Positions 9,731 through 17,719 of a DNA stretch of 61,473 nucleotides are shown piece by piece. A program made the translations under genes and the position numbers. The notes under the pieces were generated by a model. The model saw only the letters and a program-made list of their open reading frames with translations, made no database searches and was not told the DNA's origin. Numbering within the stretch: position 1 is the stretch's first letter; each line of letters opens with the position of its first letter. Source of the stretch: Aureivirga sp. CE67 (GTDB lineage Bacteria; Bacteroidota; Bacteroidia; Flavobacteriales; Flavobacteriaceae); assembly GCF_015767245.1 (NCBI RefSeq), contig NZ_JADOTV010000018.1, forward strand, positions 1 to 61,473, in the 5' to 3' direction.

Positions 9731-9770
9731 AAACAAAAAGGCTTTTCGATTGAGAAGCCTTTTTGTTTTT
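9731..9770 (+). terminator. Intrinsic terminator of the receptor gene
   Basis: Stem AAACAAAAAGGCTT (9731-9744) pairs with 9755-9768 and is followed by a T run, 19 nt after the stop. Confidence 0.9.
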
Positions 9771-9850
9771 ACTCCTCTCCCTATACTGAAAACCAATTCC
9801 CCTCTTGAGAAGAATCAGGGTGTGTTACACAGCTTAAACACTAAAAATCA

Positions 9851-10085
9851 AAACAATAAAATATGGCTTCGGCTCCGCTCAGCCACCGGTTTACACCACG
9901 GAGATTGAGCGGAGCCGAAATCGGGTTTTCATTTGAACGAAAATCAATAACGTGGCTTCGAGAGCCTCAGCCACCAGTTTACACCACACCACGGAGATTG
10001 AGCGGAGTCGAAATCGGATTATCATTTGAACGAAAATCAATAACGTGGCTTCGGCTCCGCTCAGCCACCGGAGAGCATCCATTAA
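9851..10085. repeat. GC-rich palindromic repeat cluster (REP-like), copy 1
   Basis: Three units built from GGCTTCGGCTCCGCTCAGCC, a short spacer and the reverse-complementary arm TTGAGCGGAGCCGAA, giving potential 15-bp hairpins. Units start near 9863, 9952 and 10045, a spacing of about 90 nt. GC content is far above that of the flanks. The same arms recur at 21.65, 23.76 and 25.6 kb. Frames across the unit are open by chance and give Arg/Ser-rich peptides that I do not regard as genes. The sequence at about 9800-9835 just before the cluster contains a second dispersed motif (see 51700-51740). Confidence 0.8.
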
Positions 10086-10093
10086 AAAACAAA

Positions 10094-10121
10094 AATCCCC
10101 CAATGCGCACAAAGGAGGATT
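10094..10121 (-). terminator. Intrinsic terminator of the 218-aa gene
   Basis: Arms AATCCCCC (10094-10101) and GGAGGATT (10114-10121) pair with one mismatch. The minus transcript then runs into TTTTTGTTTTTT, about 43 nt after the stop at 10164. Confidence 0.75.
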
Positions 10122-10163
10122 CATTTAAATATATTAAGTTGTTGTGATTCTTTTATAGGAAGG

Positions 10164-10820
10164 TTAGCTTCTAACGAATTTACCGATAGATTCTAATAAT
10201 TGTGGATTTTCTTCAAGACCGATTCTTGCTACAGCATAGAATTCGCTCATCCAATCGTTTAGGGTATCAAAGGCTTCGTCTTTTGCTTTGGTAGCACTTT
10301 GCGACTCTCCTTTTTCTTGATGGTAGTCAAATTTGGCAGTTTCTACATCTGTTAAAAGCGCTGCTGTGTTTGTGATATCTTCTGCTGTGATTTTTAATCG
10401 CTCAAGTCTTGTTTGTAATTCTGTGTCTTGCGCTACTTTGTTGTAGAATTCCTTTACTTGTGTAATCCATTTTGAATAAGATCTACCAATTGCATGAGAT
10501 AGACCTAATTTTTCTAAAATAAGAGGTTCATTTCGAAATATTACTTTGGCTTTCTTTCTGTGTAGCGTATAAACGGTGTTTAGCTGCTCTTTTTTTCTAG
10601 AAAATACTTCGTAAGCCTCCGAGGTTTCGTCTTCCTCTGTGTTCATGAAGTCATAAGCTTCTTTGGTTCTTGATAAGATATCTTTTCCTTCCTGAATTAC
10701 TACCTCATCATAACCTAAATCTGCCATGATTTCTTTGATTTCGTTTTGTGTTTCCACATTTCTTAGTGCCATTGCATATAGCTCTAATAATTCTACATTT
10801 GTTAACTTTTTTTTACTCAT
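10164..10820 (-). CDS. Uncharacterised helical protein, 218 aa
   Basis: I cannot assign a family. The product is soluble and largely helical, with charged heptad-like stretches (ITAEDITNTAALLTDVETAK; DEAFDTLNDWMSEFYAVARI) and no signal peptide. The C-terminal part ends LESIGKFVRS. Its codon use resembles the surrounding chromosome, and it has its own terminator. It is separated from the CRISPR array by the 42-bp tandem repeat, so a role in CRISPR function is not indicated. A structural or coiled-coil role is possible but unproven. Confidence 0.75.
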   Translation of the reverse strand: MSKKKLTNVELLELYAMALRNVETQNEIKEIMADLGYDEVVIQEGKDILSRTKEAYDFMNTEEDETSEAYEVFSRKKEQLNTVYTLHRKKAKVIFRNEPLILEKLGLSHAIGRSYSKWITQVKEFYNKVAQDTELQTRLERLKITAEDITNTAALLTDVETAKFDYHQEKGESQSATKAKDEAFDTLNDWMSEFYAVARIGLEENPQLLESIGKFVRS

Positions 10821-10979
10821 AAATTTTTAGATTAATGTTAAACAATCCTTTTTTAGATTCTATTTTATATTAATTAAAAATAGTTTATAAGCTGAATATA
10901 AGCTTTTTAACGTTTAAATAATAATTTTTGACATATAGTTTTCAAGATTTAGCAACTGGTTAATTATACATGATGCTTT

Positions 10980-11212
10980 ACAAATGCATTTTTCTTCGTT
11001 GCATTTCCGTTTTTCCACTCTACAAATGTATTTTTCCTCATTACATTTCCATTTTTCCACTCTACAAATGCGTTTTTCCCCCTTACATTTCCGTTTTTCT
11101 ACTTTACAAATACGTTTTTCCCCATTACATTTCCGTTTTTCTACTCTACAAATGCGTTTTTCCCCATTACATTTCTGTTTTTCTACTTTACAAATGTATT
11201 TTTTCCTTTTCA
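10980..11212. repeat. 42-bp tandem repeat (21-bp half units) beside the array
   Basis: ACAAAT recurs at 10980, 11022, 11064, 11106, 11148 and 11190, exactly 42 bp apart, giving five full units and a partial sixth. Each unit is two diverged 21-bp halves beginning ACAAATGCG and ACATTTCCG. The period is a multiple of three, so long frames are open on both strands; the minus frame would encode a Lys/Cys repeat such as KRICRVEKRKCNGE from a TTG start. It lies 46 bp from the trailer end of the CRISPR array. Confidence 0.9.
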
Positions 11213-11257
11213 ATTCCGATAAGGTTCAATTATAAAAAAAGAATATAATAATTATTG

Positions 11258-13177
11258 ATTTAATTGTAAAACACTTCGGTTACAGTTTCAACAACTATAT
11301 CATTTCAATTATAACATATTGCGGTTAAAGTAAACTGAGCGATTAATCCAGTAAAGAATTCATAATTATTTCAATTATAACATATTGCGGTTAAAGTAGC
11401 AGCTTTAACAGGTGCGGCAGTCACTCAAGTTGTATTTCAATTATAACATATTGCGGTTAAAGTTTTTCGCCCCTTTTCTTTAACTAATCGGTTTATTATA
11501 TTTCAATTATAACATATTGCGGTTAAAGTTTTTAGTAAGTTATCGGAAAAATTTAAAATAGATTTATTTCAATTATAACATATTGCGGTTAAAGTGGGGA
11601 ACCGGAAAGTCCTTTATTTTAGGATGGTTCAATTTCAATTATAACATATTGCGGTTAAAGTGGTGAAGAAGTGTATATCGACAATGGAGAAGCTATATTT
11701 CAATTATAACATATTGCGGTTAAAGTCGTTATTTGATCCGGAAAGATTATATAACAATGTTCATTTCAATTATAACATATTGCGGTTAAAGTACAAAACC
11801 CTGAAATTAGATGGGAAGTAGGAAATCGATTTCAATTATAACATATTGCGGTTAAAGTAAAATTTTATCTGAAATATTCAATTTTCCTTTTCCTATTTCA
11901 ATTATAACATATTGCGGTTAAAGTACAAATATGATTACAAAAAGACGGAAAAAACAATTAAATTTCAATTATAACATATTGCGGTTAAAGTTTAATCCAA
12001 CCATGATGAGATAAAATACTACATTCTATTTCAATTATAACATATTGCGGTTAAAGTTCACAGATCTAAAGCTCTTTATGTAAGGAAATATTTATTTCAA
12101 TTATAACATATTGCGGTTAAAGTTTGAAAAAAACAATCTAGATCATTTACAAAAACCTGATTTCAATTATAACATATTGCGGTTAAAGTAAAAGCAGTAA
12201 ATGATATTCGTTTAATGTTAGATAAATTTCAATTATAACATATTGCGGTTAAAGTCCTGTTATTATCTGTAGATATCGCGCGAAAACCTCGATTTCAATT
12301 ATAACATATTGCGGTTAAAGTATCTTTTAGATGTGGAGGAAGAGCAAGCCGAAATATATTTCAATTATAACATATTGCGGTTAAAGTAACTATTGAATTA
12401 ATGCTTCAAAGAATTACAGATTTATTTCAATTATAACATATTGCGGTTAAAGTTGGAATGGAGTTGTTTAATAATGTTATGCAGATGCGATTTCAATTGT
12501 AAAATACTTCGGTTAAAGTTGAGAAATTTCAAATCATAGACGGGTAACACAGATTATTTCAATTGTAAAATACTTCGGTTAGAGTTGTTGATAAGTCCAC
12601 TATCATAAATTTTATAATGGAATTTCAATTGTAAAATACTTCGGTTAGAGTGGGTTTTAGTCGCTCCTCGGGAGGGGGAGTAACTCTATTTCAATTGTAA
12701 AATACTTCGGTTAAAGTCAAGATGGAAGTGAAAAAATGGTTACGTATGAAACATTTCAATTGTAAAATACTTCGGTTAAAGTACATCTTCAACCGATATA
12801 TTATATTCCAATCCAGTTATTTCAATTGTAAAATACTTCGGTTAAAGTGAGTTGTAACCAAGTTAGAGTGTGGGTGCAAACGCACATTTTAATTGTAAAA
12901 TACTTCGGTTAAAGTAACAGAACTAACAAAAAACACTATAGAAGATATAGTATTTCAATTGTAAAATACTTCGGTTAAAGTAATTGGACAAGTCACTTTC
13001 TTGATTCTTTAGCATAATTTCAATTGTAAAATACTTCGGTTAGAGTGGTTATTCAAATATGCAATTTGATTACAGATATTAATTTCAATTGTAAAATACT
13101 TCGGTTAGAGTCAAATACAAATAAACCCAGTCTTGTATGGATTACAAATTTCGATTGTAAAATACTTCGGTTTAGAA
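11258..13177 (-). CRISPR. Main type III-A CRISPR array, about 30 repeats with two repeat alleles
   Basis: The repeat is 30 bp and spacers are 35-37 bp, mostly 36. Read on the minus strand the repeat starts ACTTTAACCG and ends ATTGAAAT, the typical type III 5' handle, so transcription should run right to left, like the cas genes. Allele A (plus-strand ATTTCAATTATAACATATTG start) fills 18 repeats from 11302 to 12453. Allele B (ATTTCAATTGTAAAATACTT start) fills 11 repeats from 12490 to about 13177. The alleles differ at repeat positions 10, 14, 18 and 20. Four B repeats carry GGTTAGAGT instead of GGTTAAAGT. Both end repeats are degenerate: the trailer one at 11258-11286 is B-like with only a 15-nt gap to its neighbour, and the leader-side one at 13148 is also mutated. 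Confidence 0.98.
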
Positions 13178-13201
13178 AAAAAATATTAAATATTTCAAAG
13201 A

Positions 13202-13238
13202 ACAAAAGAGTTCGACATCAAAGATATCGAACTCTTTT
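13202..13238 (-). terminator. Terminator between the cas operon and the array
   Basis: A perfect 12-bp stem AAAAGAGTTCGA (13204-13215) / TCGAACTCTTTT (13227-13238) with an 11-nt loop. On the minus strand it is followed by a T-rich tract. It lies directly after the operon's last stop and before the first repeat, leaving only about 25 nt for an array leader. Confidence 0.8.
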
Positions 13239-13241
13239 AAA

Positions 13242-14039
13242 TTAATGATATACTGTTCGTAATAATTCTAATAGTTGTAAACGAACAGTTGAAAGTGAAT
13301 TACAATAATTCAAATAGATAATATTATTATTGATATATCTTCCTCTTCCAAAATAAAAAACTCCTTTAGAAAAAGAGATTTTCTCATTTATAGATTGAAA
13401 ATCATCTACATTATTTTCTTTATCATATAAGAATATTATTGAATCATGAATAGAATCTTCAAAAGCGGAAAATTCATCTATTAAGCAAAATAAAGTATTT
13501 TTAAATCCATGTTGATTCAAAAATGACTCAATAAAATTATTATGACTTTTGCTTAAAATTATAATTGAAGTTTCTTTTTTTAATTTAGATAGTCTAGAAT
13601 TCTCGAGAATTAAATTTTCAGCTTCTTCTATTTGTGAACTAGTTAATTTAGATAATTCCAAACTTACACTTTCTAATATTTGATGTTTCATTTCCTTTTC
13701 AACATCTTTTTTATTTTTCCAACCAATAAATCCTAAAACAAAAAGAATTAATAAAACTATTGTAGAAAATACCCAAAAAAGATATTTGAAATGGTTTTCC
13801 ATATTTTGTCTTTCAGTAATTGCTGATTTGACAATTTCTTTTCTTGTTTCCTCTTTCAATTTTATGGAATCTGTTACAAGTTTTAATTCTCTTTGATAAA
13901 GCTTTTTACTAAAACTTATTTCTTTAATAATTAGCTCTAAAGAATCAACTTTCTCCTCTAATTCTTTAAACTCTTTTTTAGATTGTCCAAAACTTACAAT
14001 AGAAATAATCAAAAAGATAAATAGTAAATGTTTTTTCAT
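13242..14039 (-). CDS. Candidate membrane effector of the type III CRISPR operon
   Basis: Last gene of the csm operon; its ATG overlaps the csm5 stop (ATGA), so it is translationally coupled. The 265 residues show: signal peptide or signal anchor 1-18 (VSFGQ), predicted periplasmic coiled coil about 22-82, transmembrane helix 85-107 (FWVFSTIVLLILFVLGFIGW), a basic cytoplasmic flank KNKKD, a linker helix 113-155, and an alpha/beta domain 157-265 with strands SIIILS, NTLFCLI, SIIFLYD, KGVFYFG and NIIYLNYC and a C-terminal helix. I recognise no named family; the fold pattern suggests a small Rossmann- or receiver-like domain. I infer that this cytosolic domain senses a Cas10-made nucleotide and drives a membrane response. 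It could instead be a structural anchor. Confidence 0.75.
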   Translation of the reverse strand: MKKHLLFIFLIISIVSFGQSKKEFKELEEKVDSLELIIKEISFSKKLYQRELKLVTDSIKLKEETRKEIVKSAITERQNMENHFKYLFWVFSTIVLLILFVLGFIGWKNKKDVEKEMKHQILESVSLELSKLTSSQIEEAENLILENSRLSKLKKETSIIILSKSHNNFIESFLNQHGFKNTLFCLIDEFSAFEDSIHDSIIFLYDKENNVDDFQSINEKISFSKGVFYFGRGRYINNNIIYLNYCNSLSTVRLQLLELLRTVYH

Positions 14040-15601
14040 TGTATAATCAGTTTTGCTTGTTTGAATATTCCTTTTTCTTTCATAGCAAGTTTAACTTTAA
14101 CAATATCTCCGATGTTATAATTTTCAGTTTTCTTGACTCCATTGATAATTAATTTACACTCTTCATTGTTCTGAAGTGTTTTTCCAATTATTTTTTTAGG
14201 CTTTGTTTTAATGATTTCAACTATTTCAATACTTATAATATCATCTTTTTGTTTCTCACTAATATCACTAACTTTAAGTTCTTCTTTAATTTTTATAAGC
14301 CTTTCCTTTTCTTCATTAATAGCTTTTTCTTTAGCTATTGTTTCTTTTTCTATTTTCTGAGATTTAGAAAGTTCTTTAGCTTTTAAAATTTCTTGTTGAT
14401 AATCAGTATGATTATTTTCTGAATATTCTTCAATGATACACCAACCTAAGCTTTCTCCTGTAAAATGATTCAAAAATAAAGTTGTTGGAGCTTCTTTTTT
14501 GATTTTATCAATAGCATCACCTTTAATATTATCAAATGCCAATTGTATAGAATTTTGATACATTGATTTCCCAAAACCTAAACATACTAACGCCTTTGTA
14601 TGATTTTCTTTTTCAAAACTTTCAATCATACTCAAATAACTTTCTAATTGTTCTTGATAGCTATTTAGCTTATCATTTTCAATCATTATTAGAGCTTTGT
14701 TGATAAAATCTTTTGAAAATTGATTTAAGATTTTGAATATTCCTTTACTTGAAAAATCTTTAACATTATCATAATGCCCAATTTTTGAGATTACTTTTTT
14801 ATCTAGTTTACTATTCTTAATAAAAAAATCTATTTTAATTGTAGTTTGTTCTGAAATAGCTTCTACAATACTCGGAATTTCTAATTCTCCTTCACCAATG
14901 TTATACCTTTCACGATAAACTTCTATAGCTTCAGTTTTATTCTCTAATAATTCTGAATCTCTAATTCCAAATAAAGAAAAGTGTCCATAAAAGTTCTTTT
15001 CTTTCGTATCAAAGAATTTTTCAGCTTCCTTTATAAATTGTTTTGAATTAATAATAAAAGATTTCTTATGATATTCAGGATTTTTCCTTTGATTCTCATC
15101 TTCTCGTTGTTTTAAAAATGAATTTACTTGTTGTCTTTTATTTTTATAAAAATCATAAAACATCGCATTCCTAATAGAACCTTTCAAACTAGAACCAGGG
15201 ATAAAAGCTTTTCCTTTCGAATGAATATGTCTTTCAATCTGAACAGGATTATCTTCTATTTTAAAATCAATTCCCTTAGAAAACAAACTTTCTTCATAAG
15301 CATTATGACTTTTTAAAAAATCTAAAAACTTCTTGTTTTTATCTGTAGTTTGTTGAGGTAGGTTTATTACTTCCTCGATATAACTTTCCATAAAAACTTC
15401 ATCAGATAAAAGCTGTTGAAACTTCTTCGAATCAATAATCTTAATCTTCCCACCATCACAAACATAATCTGCAATAGGAGAGAGAGCAGCTTCATGACTT
15501 TTTATACAAACTGGACTCAATGTCGTAATTTGTAAAGGAATTATTGTATTGATTTCTATTTTTTGCTTTTCTTCTGTTTTAAGAGTTTCCATAATTTTCA
15601 T
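14036..15601 (-). CDS. csm5: Csm5, RAMP subunit of the type III-A complex, with C-terminal extension
   Basis: Csm5 caps the crRNA 3' side of the Csm complex and helps crRNA maturation. RAMP features are LSPVCIKSHEAALSP near 28-42, the FIPGSSLKGSIRNAM motif at 133-147 and a glycine-containing stretch CLGFGKSMYQNSIQ around 340-353. At 521 residues it is clearly longer than usual Csm5 proteins (roughly 350-400). After about residue 395 comes a coiled coil (400-445) and a beta-rich tail (about 455-521, YNIGDIVKVKLAMKEKG). The start overlaps csm4 by 23 bp; M4 at 15592 is an alternative. The stop overlaps the membrane-protein gene. Confidence 0.93.
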   Translation of the reverse strand: MKIMETLKTEEKQKIEINTIIPLQITTLSPVCIKSHEAALSPIADYVCDGGKIKIIDSKKFQQLLSDEVFMESYIEEVINLPQQTTDKNKKFLDFLKSHNAYEESLFSKGIDFKIEDNPVQIERHIHSKGKAFIPGSSLKGSIRNAMFYDFYKNKRQQVNSFLKQREDENQRKNPEYHKKSFIINSKQFIKEAEKFFDTKEKNFYGHFSLFGIRDSELLENKTEAIEVYRERYNIGEGELEIPSIVEAISEQTTIKIDFFIKNSKLDKKVISKIGHYDNVKDFSSKGIFKILNQFSKDFINKALIMIENDKLNSYQEQLESYLSMIESFEKENHTKALVCLGFGKSMYQNSIQLAFDNIKGDAIDKIKKEAPTTLFLNHFTGESLGWCIIEEYSENNHTDYQQEILKAKELSKSQKIEKETIAKEKAINEEKERLIKIKEELKVSDISEKQKDDIISIEIVEIIKTKPKKIIGKTLQNNEECKLIINGVKKTENYNIGDIVKVKLAMKEKGIFKQAKLIIQ

Positions 15602-16562
15602 GAATTGGTAAGGTTAAACAAATCCCCAATCGTTTAGAAGGTGCATTATCATCTTTACTTAATTCTACAACCTGCCCTTTAAAATCAGAAGTATTTAAAA
15701 TAGCACCTTCTGAAATCATTTGAATAGATTTTAAATAATCAAATTTTCTTTGTCTTCCACCTCTTTTAATTGTATCATAGTAATTAAACTTCTTTAAATC
15801 ATCTAAACTTTCAGGAATACTCAATCCTAAACTCATATAAGTATCAGATTTAAAAGAATAGTTGAAATCAGTATTAAAACAAACCTCTTCCACAAAACCG
15901 AAACCACTGCTTTTTCTTCCTCCCAAACCTTCAAAGCGAATCAAATCAACAGCAAACTTGAAAAGGTTTTTTTCTTTTTCCGTTAATGAGTTTTCATCAT
16001 ATAGAAAATAGAAATGTGTTTCAAATTTTGCGTGTTTTTTTCCTGTATGTTTCGGAATCTGAATAAAAGAAATAGAGTAAGGATCTTTTTTATCATCTTC
16101 AGAATCAAAAAATCGCTGTTTTACTTGAATTGTAGTTCCTTTTTCAAAAGGTTTTGGCAAATCTTTATTTTCAATGGTATCAGCGTCAAAATTCTTTTGC
16201 AAAAACTTAAGAGAAACAAATTTTGTTCTTTTTACCTTTTTTATAATATGACTATCGCTTTTCTCATTCACCAAATTACTAGCATGAATTGGTTTTGGAA
16301 GTAAATAATGAATCTCATTTTTTTCTATGTTTTTTAAACAATAAAACAAAGAAGAAATCTTGATTTTATGCTTCTCAAAAAGTTGGATAAAGTTCTCTAT
16401 TTCTTCTGGAGCATATTTTGCAATGTTTTGAACCAAAGCAGCAAACAAACTATCGGAATGCATCCAATCGGAAGTGTCAGACAACCCAACTTCATTATCC
16501 AAAGCAGTTTTTCCAAAATGAAAACGACTGTTTGGTCTTACTTTTAGAATAATTGCTTTCAT
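15579..16562 (-). CDS. csm4: Csm4, RAMP subunit binding the crRNA 5' handle
   Basis: Csm4 anchors the crRNA 5' tag and contacts Cas10. The 327-residue protein has the N-terminal signature FHFGKTALDNEVGLSD with HSDSLFAALVQ (15-45) and the glycine-rich loop GLGGRKSSGFGF (212-223), both typical of Csm4. Length fits the family. It is 1 nt from csm3 upstream and overlaps csm5 downstream, so the genes form one polycistronic unit. Confidence 0.95.
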   Translation of the reverse strand: MKAIILKVRPNSRFHFGKTALDNEVGLSDTSDWMHSDSLFAALVQNIAKYAPEEIENFIQLFEKHKIKISSLFYCLKNIEKNEIHYLLPKPIHASNLVNEKSDSHIIKKVKRTKFVSLKFLQKNFDADTIENKDLPKPFEKGTTIQVKQRFFDSEDDKKDPYSISFIQIPKHTGKKHAKFETHFYFLYDENSLTEKEKNLFKFAVDLIRFEGLGGRKSSGFGFVEEVCFNTDFNYSFKSDTYMSLGLSIPESLDDLKKFNYYDTIKRGGRQRKFDYLKSIQMISEGAILNTSDFKGQVVELSKDDNAPSKRLGICLTLPIHENYGNS

Positions 16563-16563
16563 T

Positions 16564-17319
16564 CTAGTTCATGTTTAAAGGTTCTGTCTTTGGTTCTGAT
16601 ATATTAAACTGAACAAAAGGATTATCCTCAATAATTGATTTCTCAATTTTAAAACTTTCATTGTTTATTTTATGCTCTTCAATAATAACTTCTTTAAAAG
16701 CAATTTGTCCAGAACCTCTACTTCCTGCTCCTCCTAAATAATCCATTTCTAATAATTTCATTGCCATAGCAATTTCATCTAAATCATTTTTAGATTTTTC
16801 ATTTTCATACTGATCATAAACCATTTCAAATTCAAATCTTGCTCCTTGTGGAACACGTTCCAGTGGTCTAGGATTTGCTTCACCTGTTATTCTCTTAATT
16901 GAATTTTCGTATTTAATTTCAGAAAATTCCATATCCATATTTTCTTTCATATCTTCATTAATAGACTTTGTATTCAGATAAGCATCACGAACTCTTAATA
17001 AAGCTTCCGCTCTCTCATCTTTTCCTACTTGATTTGCTCCATTTCCAAAAATATTTCCTGTTCTCCCTCCTAAAGTTCTATCTGTTTCAACATTCGGACT
17101 ACCTTTTGCCTTTGCCAACATATTTCGCAACTTTCCTTTTAAAGAGCTTCCTGGAATATATGGAATTCCGTTTGCTGTTTTGATGATATTATTATCTACA
17201 CCTCCAATTTCTATAGTTGCACTCGAACCTCCAATATGTAACCCTGTTACAACTTCAATGTTTCCTTTGATAATTATTTTTGCTATTAATTTGTCCATTT
17301 TTGTTTCTTCTTTTGTCAT
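16564..17319 (-). CDS. csm3: Csm3, backbone RNase subunit
   Basis: Csm3 forms the helical backbone and cuts target RNA every six nucleotides. The classic signature is present: TGLHIGGSS, then IGGVDNNIIK and YIPGSSLKGKLRNML. The Asp in GGVDN (D42 counted from this ATG, D35 if the internal ATG at 17298 is used) corresponds to the catalytic Asp of known Csm3 proteins, so target RNA cleavage is expected. Glycine-rich GGAGSRGSGQIAF lies near the C-terminus. The gene begins 4 nt after csm2. Length of 251 residues is normal. Confidence 0.96.
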   Translation of the reverse strand: MTKEETKMDKLIAKIIIKGNIEVVTGLHIGGSSATIEIGGVDNNIIKTANGIPYIPGSSLKGKLRNMLAKAKGSPNVETDRTLGGRTGNIFGNGANQVGKDERAEALLRVRDAYLNTKSINEDMKENMDMEFSEIKYENSIKRITGEANPRPLERVPQGARFEFEMVYDQYENEKSKNDLDEIAMAMKLLEMDYLGGAGSRGSGQIAFKEVIIEEHKINNESFKIEKSIIEDNPFVQFNISEPKTEPLNMN

Positions 17320-17323
17320 GATT

Positions 17324-17719
17324 TTATTTGTTGTCTTTTGGGAAATAGAATTTATGATAAGCTAAAATTGCTTCCATATATTGTTTAAAAGCTTTTACTT
17401 CTTCGTATGTATTGATATTTTGAATATCTTTTTTCATATCAATAACCAAATCTTTTCCTTTTCCTCCTATTCTTGCAGCAGTATAAACCATCTTTGGTTG
17501 CAATTGTTTCATTCCAGAAACATTATTTTCCTTTTTGATTAAATTATAAATATTACGAAGTTGTGTTGGAGTAATATCTGATTTTCCATTGCTTCCAAAT
17601 TTATGTTTAACATATTTCTCAAGTTTCTCAAAAAAATCATTTGGAATATTTTCTTGTGCTAAATCTGTAAATTTTGGTCTAACCAGTTCAAATTGTTTTT
17701 GCGTATTTTTCTGACTCAT
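17324..17719 (-). CDS. csm2: Csm2, small subunit of the type III-A complex
   Basis: Small helical subunit lining the inner filament that contacts the crRNA-target duplex. The 131 residues show the family pattern: ITPTQLRNIYNLI, LQPKMVYTAARIGGKG, and a final helix EAILAYHKFYFPK. It overlaps the end of cas10 by 32 nt and precedes csm3 by 4 nt. Presence of Csm2 with Csm5 marks the system as III-A rather than III-B. Confidence 0.93.
   Translation of the reverse strand: MSQKNTQKQFELVRPKFTDLAQENIPNDFFEKLEKYVKHKFGSNGKSDITPTQLRNIYNLIKKENNVSGMKQLQPKMVYTAARIGGKGKDLVIDMKKDIQNINTYEEVKAFKQYMEAILAYHKFYFPKDNK

Noticed and set aside
9863-10147. 94-codon open frame and an opposing 77-codon frame
   Set aside because: Both are read-through of the palindromic repeat units; the peptides repeat with the DNA units and have no start context or neighbours.
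10914-11213. 99-codon Lys/Cys repeat frame on the minus strand
   Set aside because: It begins at TTG and exists because the 42-bp period is a multiple of three; two other frames on the plus strand are equally open. Kept only as a repeat.
11258-13177. Transcription of the array on the plus strand
   Set aside because: On the plus strand the repeat would end GGTTAAAGT; on the minus strand it ends ATTGAAAT, the type III handle, and agrees with the cas gene direction.
13045-13245. 66-codon frame on the plus strand
   Set aside because: It runs through CRISPR repeats and the operon terminator.
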